A stretch of 25,872 nucleotides of DNA from Desulfobacteraceae bacterium (GTDB taxonomy: Bacteria; Desulfobacterota; Desulfobacteria; Desulfobacterales; JAUWMJ01): positions 1 to 25,872 of the forward strand of contig JAUWOH010000004.1 of NCBI GenBank assembly GCA_030612225.1, given 5' to 3'. The position numbers were made by a program, and so were the translations under genes. Each line of letters opens with the position of its first letter. Position 1 is the first letter of the stretch. Below the pieces are notes generated by a model. It was not told the DNA's origin. It saw only the letters and a list, made by a program, of their open reading frames with translations, and ran no database searches. Shown here one piece after another: positions 6,791 through 14,588 of this stretch.

Positions 6791-8950
6791 CTAATCTCCT
6801 TTTACTCCCGTCGACCCGTGAATGTCGCAAACGGAGGTTAAAGGGCAGTTTTTCTCACTACCGCCCTTATGGGTTTTTTCATGAATCGTACTGATCGCTT
6901 TTTGCATAGATGGGTAAATATGATCCTCACCGATTTTGGCCAAAAGATGGGTGCGCCTGATCACTGTCATCACCGATTCATTAACACCGCTAAATGAGAT
7001 ATCAATGCCGGCGCTTCTAACCCTGTCAACCGTCAATGACAATGCCTCTTCTCCGGATGCATCAATATCATTGATTCCTCCGGCAGCGATAATAATGTGT
7101 TTAAGATGTTTTTTCGTCCGTCGCCGATGGCGGATCTGCTCCTCAAGGTAACTGGCGTTGGCAAAAAAAAGCGGTCCGTCGAAACGTACAACATCAATAT
7201 AGCGGCACTCTTTCAATCCGAAAGACACGCTGTCGTGAAGGGCCATATCCAGCCCCAGGGACAGATCGACGACCTTGGGGCGCATACTTTTATATAAAAA
7301 AACCATCAGCGACAGGCCCACGCCGATAAATATGCCTTTTTCCAGATGGGGTGCAAAACCCAGGGTGAAGACAAAAGTAATAACGGAGATGACACCGTCA
7401 TACCATTGGGCCTTTGCGGCATGAACAAAACCCTTTACATTGATCAATCCGGTTACGGCCATCATAATAATTGCCGCCAAAACCGACTGGGGAAGGTGAT
7501 AAAGCAGCGGTGTAAAAAAAAACAGGGTGGCAACAACAGCCAGACTGGTGAAAACATTAGACAGGCCGGAAACTGCTCCGGCCTGCAAATTCACTGCTGA
7601 GCGGGAAAAGGAACCGGCAACGGGGTAGCTCTTTCCCATTGCCCCGCAGATATTGGCCAGTCCTTGGCCGATAAGTTCCTGATTGGGGTCGATGCGTTGG
7701 CCGGTTTTTGCGGCCATGGCGCGGGCAACGGAAATGGCCTCCATAAACCCTAGCAAAGCGATAATAATCGTAGCCGGCAAAAGCTTTAATGCCACACCGG
7801 CATCAAACTTTGGTATGGTCAGGGCGGGCAATCCACCGGGTATGGTGCCGACCACATCGCCGCCGCTTTTAAGTGGTATGGCATCGATGCTTAGCGGCTG
7901 CAAACCGATCCGGATACGCCAGGTACGGCCATCACCATGGACCTTTGGCGGTAATTTATTTTTGACGTAAAATCTGCGGTCTTTACCGTTGCCGGCATCT
8001 TCAAGCCGCATTTTGCGGATTTGTCCTCTAATAACACCGGCACGGTCCTGAAGCATCTTGATACGATAGCCAATGATATCTGCATGGTGGCTTGCGTTAA
8101 TCCGGCCGATTTCGTCAAGGTCTTTTTTTGCCACATCAATAGCAACGTTAGCACTGGCCCTGTCCTTGGCCAATACGGTTAACGCTTTGGTGGTACGGTT
8201 AAACCGTTCAATCAACTCTTTTGCTTCAGGATAATCAATGGCGTCAATGCTCACCTTGACATCCCGCTCAAAGCCAACGGCCCAGGATATAACCGTCGTA
8301 ATAACAACCGCAATTAGTATACTCGGTATTTTTGGCGAAATCCGTTTTAGCCCATACATAAGCACAAAGGCCAGGATTCCCATGAAAAGGGTCGGCCAAT
8401 GGGTATAGTAAAGCGCCCCTTTGAAAACCGCTAAAACCGTCTGATAATGCTGCTGGGCTTTATCCACATGAACGCCGAATAATTTGGAAAATTGGGCGGA
8501 AGCGATAATGATGGCGCCGGCATTGGTAAACCCGTTAATCACGGGATGGGAAAGAAAATTAACCACCAGGCCGAGTTTAAGAACACCTAACACAAATTGG
8601 AATACGCCGACCATCAGCGCCAGTAAGATTGCATAGGCGATATAAGCCTCGCCGCCCGAGGTGGCCAGCGGTTCCAAAGCCACGGCCGTCAGCAGGGATA
8701 CCATTGCCACCGGCCCAGTGGCCATTTGACGGCTGGAGCCGAAAAGGGCTGCCATTACCGGCGGCAAAAACGATGCGTAAAGTCCGTAATAAGAGGGCAA
8801 TCCGGCCAGCTGGGCATAGGCCATGGATTGAGGAATCAATACCAAAGCTACGGTAAGGCCAGAGAAAATGTCCGCTTTAAGGTGACCCGTGCGATAGCCC
8901 CGAAACCATTCAAGGAAGGGAAATAATATGTGCCATTTCCCCGACATCAT
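6791..8950 (-). CDS. SulP-family anion permease with STAS domain and unusual insertion
   Basis: SulP proteins carry sulfate, bicarbonate or other anions across the inner membrane. The N-terminal signature is clear (ADIFSGLTVALVLIPQSMAYA), followed by multiple membrane segments and a C-terminal STAS domain (about residues 562-690, with DIDASGEEAL). I choose the ATG at 8950-8948 because it overlaps the TetR stop as ATGA, giving translational coupling; the product is 719 residues. Between a membrane segment ending near residue 228 and the conserved GTIPGGLPALTIPKF segment near 368 lie about 138 charged, partly coiled-coil residues, where ordinary members have a short loop. The substrate cannot be read from sequence. 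Its place with a sensor kinase suggests regulated anion uptake, with the STAS domain or insertion as a possible control point. Confidence 0.9.
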   Translation of the reverse strand: MMSGKWHILFPFLEWFRGYRTGHLKADIFSGLTVALVLIPQSMAYAQLAGLPSYYGLYASFLPPVMAALFGSSRQMATGPVAMVSLLTAVALEPLATSGGEAYIAYAILLALMVGVFQFVLGVLKLGLVVNFLSHPVINGFTNAGAIIIASAQFSKLFGVHVDKAQQHYQTVLAVFKGALYYTHWPTLFMGILAFVLMYGLKRISPKIPSILIAVVITTVISWAVGFERDVKVSIDAIDYPEAKELIERFNRTTKALTVLAKDRASANVAIDVAKKDLDEIGRINASHHADIIGYRIKMLQDRAGVIRGQIRKMRLEDAGNGKDRRFYVKNKLPPKVHGDGRTWRIRIGLQPLSIDAIPLKSGGDVVGTIPGGLPALTIPKFDAGVALKLLPATIIIALLGFMEAISVARAMAAKTGQRIDPNQELIGQGLANICGAMGKSYPVAGSFSRSAVNLQAGAVSGLSNVFTSLAVVATLFFFTPLLYHLPQSVLAAIIMMAVTGLINVKGFVHAAKAQWYDGVISVITFVFTLGFAPHLEKGIFIGVGLSLMVFLYKSMRPKVVDLSLGLDMALHDSVSFGLKECRYIDVVRFDGPLFFANASYLEEQIRHRRRTKKHLKHIIIAAGGINDIDASGEEALSLTVDRVRSAGIDISFSGVNESVMTVIRRTHLLAKIGEDHIYPSMQKAISTIHEKTHKGGSEKNCPLTSVCDIHGSTGVKGD

Positions 8951-9540
8951 CCCGCCACCTGCCCGGTTGTCAGGATTTTGCGGCATGCGGTCATTAAATC
9001 ATTGTACAGTGAGCCGGCATTGTATAGATGATAGGTGTTCAAGCGGACAATGCCGTCTACCATGGCGAATAAAACCATTGCCGTGTGGCGCGGCGGCATG
9101 GCTTTTACGGTTCCGTCTTTCTGGCCGGTAACAATCCCTTTTTCAAAAATATCCAACAGGCAGTCGAAAATGGCTTCGAGGTGTTGTCGACACACGGAAT
9201 TGGTTACCGCCATTTGATAAGGGTAATGACGGTGCAGCAATAAAAATTGATCCTCCATGTCCCCGGCCAGTTGAAGATAAAAAGCGACAACACCTTCGAC
9301 CATCGCCAACCCGCTATTGTAGTGACTGGTCGCCAGGTGACTTTCGAATTTAGCCAATATTGTCTCTTTCAAATCCCCTAAAATATTGAGAAACAAATCT
9401 TCCTTATTTTTAAAATGATGAAAAATCGTTCCGCCGGCCGCGCCGGTTATTCGGGACAACTCGGCCATGGAAGTGCCTTTGAACCCGTTTGTGGAAAAAA
9501 GGCTGGCCGCTGCAGCAAGGATTGCATTTCTTTTTGACAT
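8947..9540 (-). CDS. TetR/AcrR-family transcriptional regulator
   Basis: The 197-residue protein has the N-terminal TetR helix-turn-helix (ILAAAASLFSTNGFKGTSMA ... GTIFHHFKNKEDLF, residues about 7-50) and a helical ligand-binding C-terminal domain. Family members are usually repressors released by a small hydrophobic ligand. It is the first gene of the minus-strand operon and overlaps the SulP start by 4 nt, so it probably controls its own operon. A promoter and an AACCGA...TCGGTT palindrome lie just upstream (9565-9616), which supports autoregulation. The divergent gene at 9679 may share control. Confidence 0.93.
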   Translation of the reverse strand: MSKRNAILAAAASLFSTNGFKGTSMAELSRITGAAGGTIFHHFKNKEDLFLNILGDLKETILAKFESHLATSHYNSGLAMVEGVVAFYLQLAGDMEDQFLLLHRHYPYQMAVTNSVCRQHLEAIFDCLLDIFEKGIVTGQKDGTVKAMPPRHTAMVLFAMVDGIVRLNTYHLYNAGSLYNDLMTACRKILTTGQVAG

Positions 9541-9564
9541 GTGTTACCTTTTTAGATAGGTATC

Positions 9565-9584
9565 AACCGAATGATCGGTCGGTT
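9565..9584. promoter_or_regulatory. Candidate TetR operator
   Basis: AACCGAATGATCGGTCGGTT has inverted half-sites AACCGA and TCGGTT around 8 nt, and contains GATCGGT, which is typical of TetR-family sites. It lies between the -10 box and the start codon of the TetR gene, where a bound dimer would block transcription. Confidence 0.6.
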
Positions 9585-9587
9585 TTA

Positions 9588-9616
9588 TTGATAATGTTTG
9601 GGCAATAAAAAGTCAA
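9588..9616 (-). promoter_or_regulatory. Sigma-70-type promoter of the TetR-SulP operon
   Basis: Read on the minus strand, TTGACT (9616-9611) and TATCAA (9593-9588) are 17 nt apart, matching -35 in 5 of 6 and -10 in 4 of 6 positions. The start point would fall inside or next to the palindromic operator. No clear plus-strand promoter for the divergent gene was found. Confidence 0.55.
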
Positions 9617-9678
9617 GAAGAAATGCCGCCCACCGTCATCAAAAGTGGCTCCAAACCCTTATTTGAAAGAGACTCATT

Positions 9679-10914
9679 ATGACATCGAAGATTCCTGAAA
9701 AGGCAAAACTGCTCCAACGGTTGAAAGAGGGCAACTTTGATGTTCCCGGTTTCATTTTCCTTCCAGCGGAAAAATTTAAGAGTGAGGATTTCACTGAATT
9801 AGCGGTTTTTTTAGACCACCATAAAGAAAGCTATAAGGTCATTGTCCGCAGTGCTCACCCGCAAGAAAATCTTTTCAAGGGTGGTACCTTTGACTCCCTG
9901 GAAACCTATGCCGATGTCGGCGGAATCAAATATGCCCGCAACCGGATTATAAAGCTTGCCAAAACAACCAAACGCCTGACCATTGAACGGCAGCAGCAAT
10001 TCAATCATGCCCCGGTTATCGACTTTGATGAAATGGGAGTGATCGTCATGCCCTTTGTCAACGGATCAAGCGTTATGGCTAAAATGATTGGTGATTTTTG
10101 GGAATTCGGCTACTGCCGGGACCGGATTCATAAAGTCCAAAGCGAACCTTATATTACCAAGACTCCCCATGACAGACGGTTACTGCGGTTGTCCCAGGAT
10201 ATCCAAAATCATCTGGGGTTTCGCTGCGAAATCGAATATATCATTTCCAGCCATGGTGAAATTCATGTAGTTCAAGCTAAAGACATCTCAAATATCGAAA
10301 TTTTGGAACAAAAGGAAAGCGAAAGATCGATTCTGCTGGACGGTATCCGCCGAATTCGAAAACGCCGCAACTACCGCGAAAGACCTGTTTATGTGATGGA
10401 CAACAAAACCTTTTATATTGATATTATCAGCCAATGCGAAGATCTTGTCCATGAATGCCGTGGGCCTAAACCGAAAATTGAACAGATCATTGAAACGATC
10501 AAGGCATTTGAAGCCGATTTCAAGGCCTTTGCCTTGCGCCATCAACGCTTTGCCGTCCTCGGCCTGACGATTCAAAACCCGGATGAGCTTTACCAGGTGG
10601 CCAACCACTATCTCGATGAAATGCCCGAGCTCCAAGCCGAACTTTCCAAGGTGTTGCACAACAACCTGTATCAAATCGACATCTTTTTGTCGGAAGCCGA
10701 CACACTAATCTCCAAGGACAAGGTCAGGATCAACCTATGCAGTCACGACGCCTACGGTATCGATACCGTCCGCAACCCAATATGGACAGTGTATTGGCAT
10801 CTGAACCGGCATGAAGAAATCGTAAAGGAATTCAACCGGCTGGGATTTAAAACCGGTGATACTATCGGCATTGATGTCGATCTGGACGGCAAGCCAACGG
10901 TTTACCGATTATAG
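9679..10914 (+). CDS. Orphan PEP/pyruvate-binding (PPDK_N-like, ATP-grasp) protein
   Basis: The 411-residue protein resembles the N-terminal nucleotide-binding domain of PEP synthase and pyruvate phosphate dikinase. VIVRSAHPQENLFKGGTFDS (residues 54-73) matches the conserved VRSS...(A)G..(E)T block. MGVIVMPFVNG (119-129) and EIEYIISSHGEIHVVQAKDI (184-203) match later ATP-grasp strands. The swivelling phosphohistidine domain and the TIM-barrel PEP domain are absent; residues 210-411 are a helical region I do not recognise. It probably binds or transfers from ATP, but the acceptor is unknown. It is divergent from the TetR operon across 138 nt and ends at a strong terminator. The upstream ribosome binding site (AAAGAGA) is weak. 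Confidence 0.7.
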   Translation: MTSKIPEKAKLLQRLKEGNFDVPGFIFLPAEKFKSEDFTELAVFLDHHKESYKVIVRSAHPQENLFKGGTFDSLETYADVGGIKYARNRIIKLAKTTKRLTIERQQQFNHAPVIDFDEMGVIVMPFVNGSSVMAKMIGDFWEFGYCRDRIHKVQSEPYITKTPHDRRLLRLSQDIQNHLGFRCEIEYIISSHGEIHVVQAKDISNIEILEQKESERSILLDGIRRIRKRRNYRERPVYVMDNKTFYIDIISQCEDLVHECRGPKPKIEQIIETIKAFEADFKAFALRHQRFAVLGLTIQNPDELYQVANHYLDEMPELQAELSKVLHNNLYQIDIFLSEADTLISKDKVRINLCSHDAYGIDTVRNPIWTVYWHLNRHEEIVKEFNRLGFKTGDTIGIDVDLDGKPTVYRL

Positions 10915-11015
10915 GAAAGCCCTGGTCAGTGTCCGCTTTCAGATCCCTGTATTGAGGGAAATTTCTGATGTAATGATAGAAGGGTGATTATTTTTGACGA
11001 ATGGAAGAAAAATAA

Positions 11016-11043
11016 AAAATCCCCGCTAAGAAGCGGGGATTTT
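11016..11043. terminator. Strong bidirectional rho-independent terminator
   Basis: AAAATCCCCGCT (11016-11027) pairs perfectly with AGCGGGGATTTT (11032-11043) around an AAGA loop, with A/T tracts on both sides. It lies between two convergent genes and can serve both. Confidence 0.88.
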
Positions 11044-11103
11044 CTATGGTAAGGAGGGATTAAAAGGAGGCGTCCTTTTAATATGAGGTCAACTCTCTAA
11101 AAC

Positions 11104-12513
11104 TTAATATGGAGCAGAACTCATAACCGTACTCATTTCCTCTATCTTGTTGTTTTTAATCCGCCATTTATAGATTGCTTCCATGTCATAGTACACCTGG
11201 AATACCTGGAAAAAACCGTGCCAGTGGGCATAATCAGGCGCATTCATTGCAGCGCCCTGGCGTGCACGTCTGCCTGTATGATGCCACAGGTAGTACTCGA
11301 GTTCCTGAAACCCATCCTTCCAGGGGTTCTTTTTCAGCAGGCCTTTTTTATTCAGCTCCGCCTTCATTTTTACAGCACCGTCCCAGTACTTGTTGTACAG
11401 TGCAACCGCATCGTCTAAGGTATCTCTCTGCACGTCGGTATGAGTCTTACCATGACAGTTAGCGCAAACCTTTCGCATCAACTTCTCGCCTTTTTCGCCA
11501 TTGCCACGCTCTCCGCTGCGGATAACACTTTTCTTATGTACCAGATCCCATTTTAATCGGTCGTTGACACTATGTGTGGTAGCGAGGTCTCCTATTCCGC
11601 TCATATGACATGTAGCACAAGTGGGTGCCAAATAGTCTCCAGGTTCCCATGCTCCCGGCGGGCTGTCGTAATTCCATTCATCACCATGGACCAGGTAATT
11701 TTGCCCATGTTTGCTTTCCATATAGATTTCAATATTCGGATGGTCCGGCCCCAAATGGCAGGCACCGCAAGCCTCAGGTTTTCTGGCATCGGAAACGGAA
11801 AACCTGTGCCGGGTATGGCATACTGTACAGGTACCTATGGAACCATCCGGATAACGGGTCCCTACTCCGCCAGGCCAGGTTAGATTGATCGGTTTGTTGT
11901 CAGGGCCTAACTCTACCTTGGTACCGTGGCACATCTGACAACCGGAGGCTCTGGCCGCACGGTTATAAGCAGGCATCCCCTTAGGAGTAAGTCCGTCGAG
12001 GGTGGGTTTTTTATCGCTCATAAACCCGGCTCCCTCATGATAGTACATTAAGCCCAGTAGCTTCCCATTTAACTTTGTCGGATCCATCACAGCTTTGCTG
12101 GCGAGGCTTGCGTGGCCGCTTCTAAGAAATTGCTCAACTTCCTGGGGATGACAACGCGAGCAGGTCTTTGATGAAACCATGGGAGAGATAAAGATATCGG
12201 TTCCTTTAACGCCTTCGCACTGGCTGGCCATGGGTGATGATTTTTCCACCACATGGCAATCGTAGCATGAAATACCGGCATGGCTCATTCTGCTGGCCCG
12301 CCAGCCTTCCATAATGCCGGGCATCTTCTTGCCATGGCATTCAATGCAGCTTAAAGCCTCCTTGGTGAAGCCCCTCTTGATTACTATTTCCTTTGCTGCG
12401 AGGTTGAGATTCTGTGATTGTGCCCATACGCCGATTACCAGTCCAACCAGCAGCAAGGCTGCACAGACGATCCCTATCTTGCCAAACGACATCTTGCCAA
12501 ACGACCGCCTCAT
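11104..12513 (-). CDS. HAO-like octaheme c-type cytochrome
   Basis: The 469-residue protein has an N-terminal membrane anchor or signal (about 12-30) and eight CxxCH heme motifs, starting at C56, C83, C118, C192, C229, C249, C299 and C350. Spacing and the helical C-terminus with GAAMNAPDYAHWHGFF (residues 420-435) fit the hydroxylamine-oxidoreductase family (HAO and the reductive epsilonHAO group). It would act in the periplasm on a nitrogen compound (hydroxylamine, nitrite) or a related substrate; direction and substrate are not determined. Y428 is near where HAO enzymes carry the tyrosine cross-linked to the P460 heme, but that needs alignment. AAGGAGG precedes the ATG. It lies 54 nt after the NapC-like gene, the usual electron donor of reductive members. 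Confidence 0.85.
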   Translation of the reverse strand: MRRSFGKMSFGKIGIVCAALLLVGLVIGVWAQSQNLNLAAKEIVIKRGFTKEALSCIECHGKKMPGIMEGWRASRMSHAGISCYDCHVVEKSSPMASQCEGVKGTDIFISPMVSSKTCSRCHPQEVEQFLRSGHASLASKAVMDPTKLNGKLLGLMYYHEGAGFMSDKKPTLDGLTPKGMPAYNRAARASGCQMCHGTKVELGPDNKPINLTWPGGVGTRYPDGSIGTCTVCHTRHRFSVSDARKPEACGACHLGPDHPNIEIYMESKHGQNYLVHGDEWNYDSPPGAWEPGDYLAPTCATCHMSGIGDLATTHSVNDRLKWDLVHKKSVIRSGERGNGEKGEKLMRKVCANCHGKTHTDVQRDTLDDAVALYNKYWDGAVKMKAELNKKGLLKKNPWKDGFQELEYYLWHHTGRRARQGAAMNAPDYAHWHGFFQVFQVYYDMEAIYKWRIKNNKIEEMSTVMSSAPY

Positions 12514-12567
12514 ATGATCCTCCTTTCAACTAAATAGTTTACTTGTTTATGTTTTAAAATGAATTCG

Positions 12568-13176
12568 TTAGACATTTTTTTTAAAATATTTATCAGCAGC
12601 CTCTATCATATTCTTATGACCAACACGGGGATGGCATTCGGCGCATCGCTTTTTCGTTTCACCCCGCAAATATGCCCGGTGTGCGATAAATCCGCCCCGT
12701 TTTATCCCCGGTGGTATCAAAACATGATGGCAGCGGCGGCAGGCATTGTCAAAAGTAAATTTTAAGCGGTTTTTTTCCGACGCGGCGGCCCAGTCGTAAG
12801 TAACAGGATCAATATACAGGTTGTGTATGAGATCGCTAGTGCCTGTTATGGCTTTAACCGTTAAAAACTGGAAAAAGTCGCCGTGGGGTAAGTGGCAATC
12901 GACGCACTGGGCAGCAAAGCCCTGGGGATTCTGGCCGCCGTGAACTGAATCCTGCCATGACGTTCGGAAAGGTGTCATGATGTGACAACTGACGCAAAAG
13001 GTGTCGGTATTGGTGGTTTCAATCATAAAACCGGATGCCAGCACCATCATTATCGTTAAAACAATGCCGATACCTGCTCCGAACCACCAGCCTTTTCTAT
13101 GAGCCCCGAACCACTGGGCCCCGAACCACCGGCCTTTTTTACCACCGTCTGATTTTGAATTCGCCGCTGAAGTCAT
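12568..13176 (-). CDS. NapC/NirT/NrfH-like tetraheme membrane cytochrome c
   Basis: I start at the ATG at 13176-13174, which follows AAGGAG at 8-9 nt. A longer frame from 13269 adds an unlikely N-terminus. The 202-residue protein has a cytoplasmic Trp-rich N-terminus, one membrane helix (about 31-52) and four heme motifs, at C61, C91, C146 and C178. NapC/NrfH proteins take electrons from membrane quinol and pass them to periplasmic multiheme reductases. The octaheme gene 54 nt downstream is the obvious partner. The N-terminus contains three copies of WFGA encoded by a short DNA repeat. Confidence 0.9.
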   Translation of the reverse strand: MTSAANSKSDGGKKGRWFGAQWFGAHRKGWWFGAGIGIVLTIMMVLASGFMIETTNTDTFCVSCHIMTPFRTSWQDSVHGGQNPQGFAAQCVDCHLPHGDFFQFLTVKAITGTSDLIHNLYIDPVTYDWAAASEKNRLKFTFDNACRRCHHVLIPPGIKRGGFIAHRAYLRGETKKRCAECHPRVGHKNMIEAADKYFKKNV

Positions 13177-13236
13177 GAAAAACTCCTTGATTATACGGGA
13201 GAAATAATAAACAATTTTAACGAGCAAGTTAGAGCT

Positions 13237-13265
13237 AAGGTAAAATAGCTTTCTATAACAGTCAA
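13237..13265 (-). promoter_or_regulatory. Possible promoter of the cytochrome pair
   Basis: On the minus strand TTGACT (13265-13260) is followed after 17 nt by TACCTT (13242-13237). The -10 match is poor (3 of 6), so this is a weak candidate. Confidence 0.28.
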
Positions 13266-13393
13266 GCAACGTTTCTGTAAAAGATGTAACAGCTATAAAG
13301 CTGCTTGCCTGTGGCCGGATCCAGTGACCGAGATAAGATTGAAATGCACTATTAAAAATTCAGCAATTGTTCATCATTTTTTACATAAAGGCT

Positions 13394-13675
13394 CTATGGA
13401 CATCTCAGCCCTGAAAATTTCCATTTTGGGGATGCTGCGGACAAACGCATGCCATCTTTTTTATCCGTGTGCACGATATCGGCATTAAGATGTTTTTCCG
13501 TTGCTTTTATTTTGCTCCAGACCCCCTTGTAAGACATTTTCATAATTTTTGCAGCCTGATTAATGTAGCCGGTCTTTTTAATATTCTCCAGGATTTCCAT
13601 CCTGCCCTTCTCCATGATGATGCGATCATTTTCATCAACGATCCATTGACTCGTTTTCAATTTGAGCTTCACCAT
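13394..13675 (-). CDS. ModE-like winged-helix DNA-binding protein, short
   Basis: The 93-residue protein matches the N-terminal helix-turn-helix domain of ModE-type molybdate regulators: GRMEILENIKKTGYINQAAK followed by MSYKGVWSKIKATEK (residues about 25-65). No molybdate-binding TOBE domains follow. The last 20 residues (after DKKDGMRL) depart from the usual ending of the domain, so the gene may have lost its 3' end by frameshift, or it may be a genuine stand-alone HTH protein as found in many anaerobes. It starts 6 nt after the response regulator stop and is co-transcribed with it. Its target is unknown; a molybdoenzyme cluster would be typical. Confidence 0.75.
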   Translation of the reverse strand: MVKLKLKTSQWIVDENDRIIMEKGRMEILENIKKTGYINQAAKIMKMSYKGVWSKIKATEKHLNADIVHTDKKDGMRLSAASPKWKFSGLRCP

Positions 13676-13681
13676 TTTTTT

Positions 13682-14386
13682 CTAACCAGCCAGAAATTTA
13701 TAACCCACACCGGCAACTGTAACGATATATTCCGGATTTTCAACTGTTTTTTCAATCTTCTTTCTGAGCCGCTGCACATGGACGTCTACGGTACGGCTGT
13801 ATTTATACAGCTGGGAGTCCTGCCATAGCTGTTTTTGGATAAATTCCCTGGAAAGGGCCTCCTCTGGATAGGAAATGAAAAGTTCCAGCAGCTCGAACTC
13901 GGTCTTGGTCAGCGAAATCTCTTCTCCCCGCACAGAGATATTTCTGGATTTAAAATTTATCTCCAGGTCCTTAACCCCATATTGATCATTAACCAGGCTT
14001 CTTTCAACTCTTTTAAAAATGGATTTGATCCGGGCTGAAAGTTCAAGAAAATTAAACGGCTTAACAATATAGTCGTCGGCCCCGCATTCCAGGCCCAGTA
14101 CCTTGTCCGAAATGCCGTCCCGGGCGGTGAGCATGATAATGGGAAAATCGTGTTCCCGGCGCATGATTTCACAGGTCTTGATCCCGTCGATATCCGGAAG
14201 GTTCAAATCGAGAATAACAAGATCGGGTCTGTTTGATCTTGCCATATGAATCCCTGTGCGGCCGTCAAAGGCGGCCAATACCTCGTAGCCGTCAAGTTCA
14301 AGATTTCCTTTTATGGTCTGTACAATATCCTTATCATCATCGATGATAAGGATGCTGTTTTGTATTTTTCGACTGGTTCTCGTCAT
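13682..14386 (-). CDS. OmpR/PhoB-family response regulator
   Basis: The 234-residue protein has an N-terminal receiver (DDD at 16-18, phospho-acceptor D60 in LVILDLNLPD, T87, K109) and a C-terminal winged-helix DNA-binding domain with the typical SRTVDVHVQRLRKKI recognition helix and AGVGYKF hairpin. It should activate or repress genes when phosphorylated. The most likely partner is the c-heme sensor kinase encoded divergently at 15032. Two GTTACAT direct repeats 11 nt apart lie about 100 nt upstream of its start and are a candidate binding site. Confidence 0.93.
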   Translation of the reverse strand: MTRTSRKIQNSILIIDDDKDIVQTIKGNLELDGYEVLAAFDGRTGIHMARSNRPDLVILDLNLPDIDGIKTCEIMRREHDFPIIMLTARDGISDKVLGLECGADDYIVKPFNFLELSARIKSIFKRVERSLVNDQYGVKDLEINFKSRNISVRGEEISLTKTEFELLELFISYPEEALSREFIQKQLWQDSQLYKYSRTVDVHVQRLRKKIEKTVENPEYIVTVAGVGYKFLAG

Positions 14387-14487
14387 AAAAACCTAACCAA
14401 GAAAAGCCTGAAAAGAAAAATATTTTTTTCTGCCATTAAAGACAGATTGCCACCATTACGACTTAAGTGCAAGACTTTAGTAATAAG

Positions 14488-14505
14488 GTTACATGTTCGT
14501 TACAT
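14488..14505. promoter_or_regulatory. Tandem GTTACAT repeats, candidate OmpR-family binding site
   Basis: GTTACAT occurs at 14488-14494 and 14499-14505, an 11-bp period as in PhoB/OmpR-type boxes. A related CTTACAT follows at 14519-14525. The site lies between the response regulator gene and the decayed polyferredoxin. Confidence 0.4.
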
Positions 14506-14588
14506 ATTTAACGGCACACTTACATTTTTTTGTGCTATCTGTTTGTCGGTTTTCAAAAACTATAGCCCCATGAAAAAGGGTGCTTGAT

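Noticed and set aside
9588..9616. TTGATA...AGTCAA read as a plus-strand promoter for the PEP-binding gene
   Set aside because: AGTCAA is not a -10 box; the pair is the reverse view of the minus-strand TetR promoter.
13182..13187. A perfect minus-strand TATAAT just before the NapC-like gene
   Set aside because: It overlaps the ribosome binding site region only a few bases from the ATG, too close for a normal promoter with a leader, and has no -35 partner.
13284..13290. A GTTACAT motif (minus strand) upstream of the cytochrome pair, as a second regulator site
   Set aside because: A single 7-mer is expected by chance in a window this size, and no second copy stands 11 bp away.
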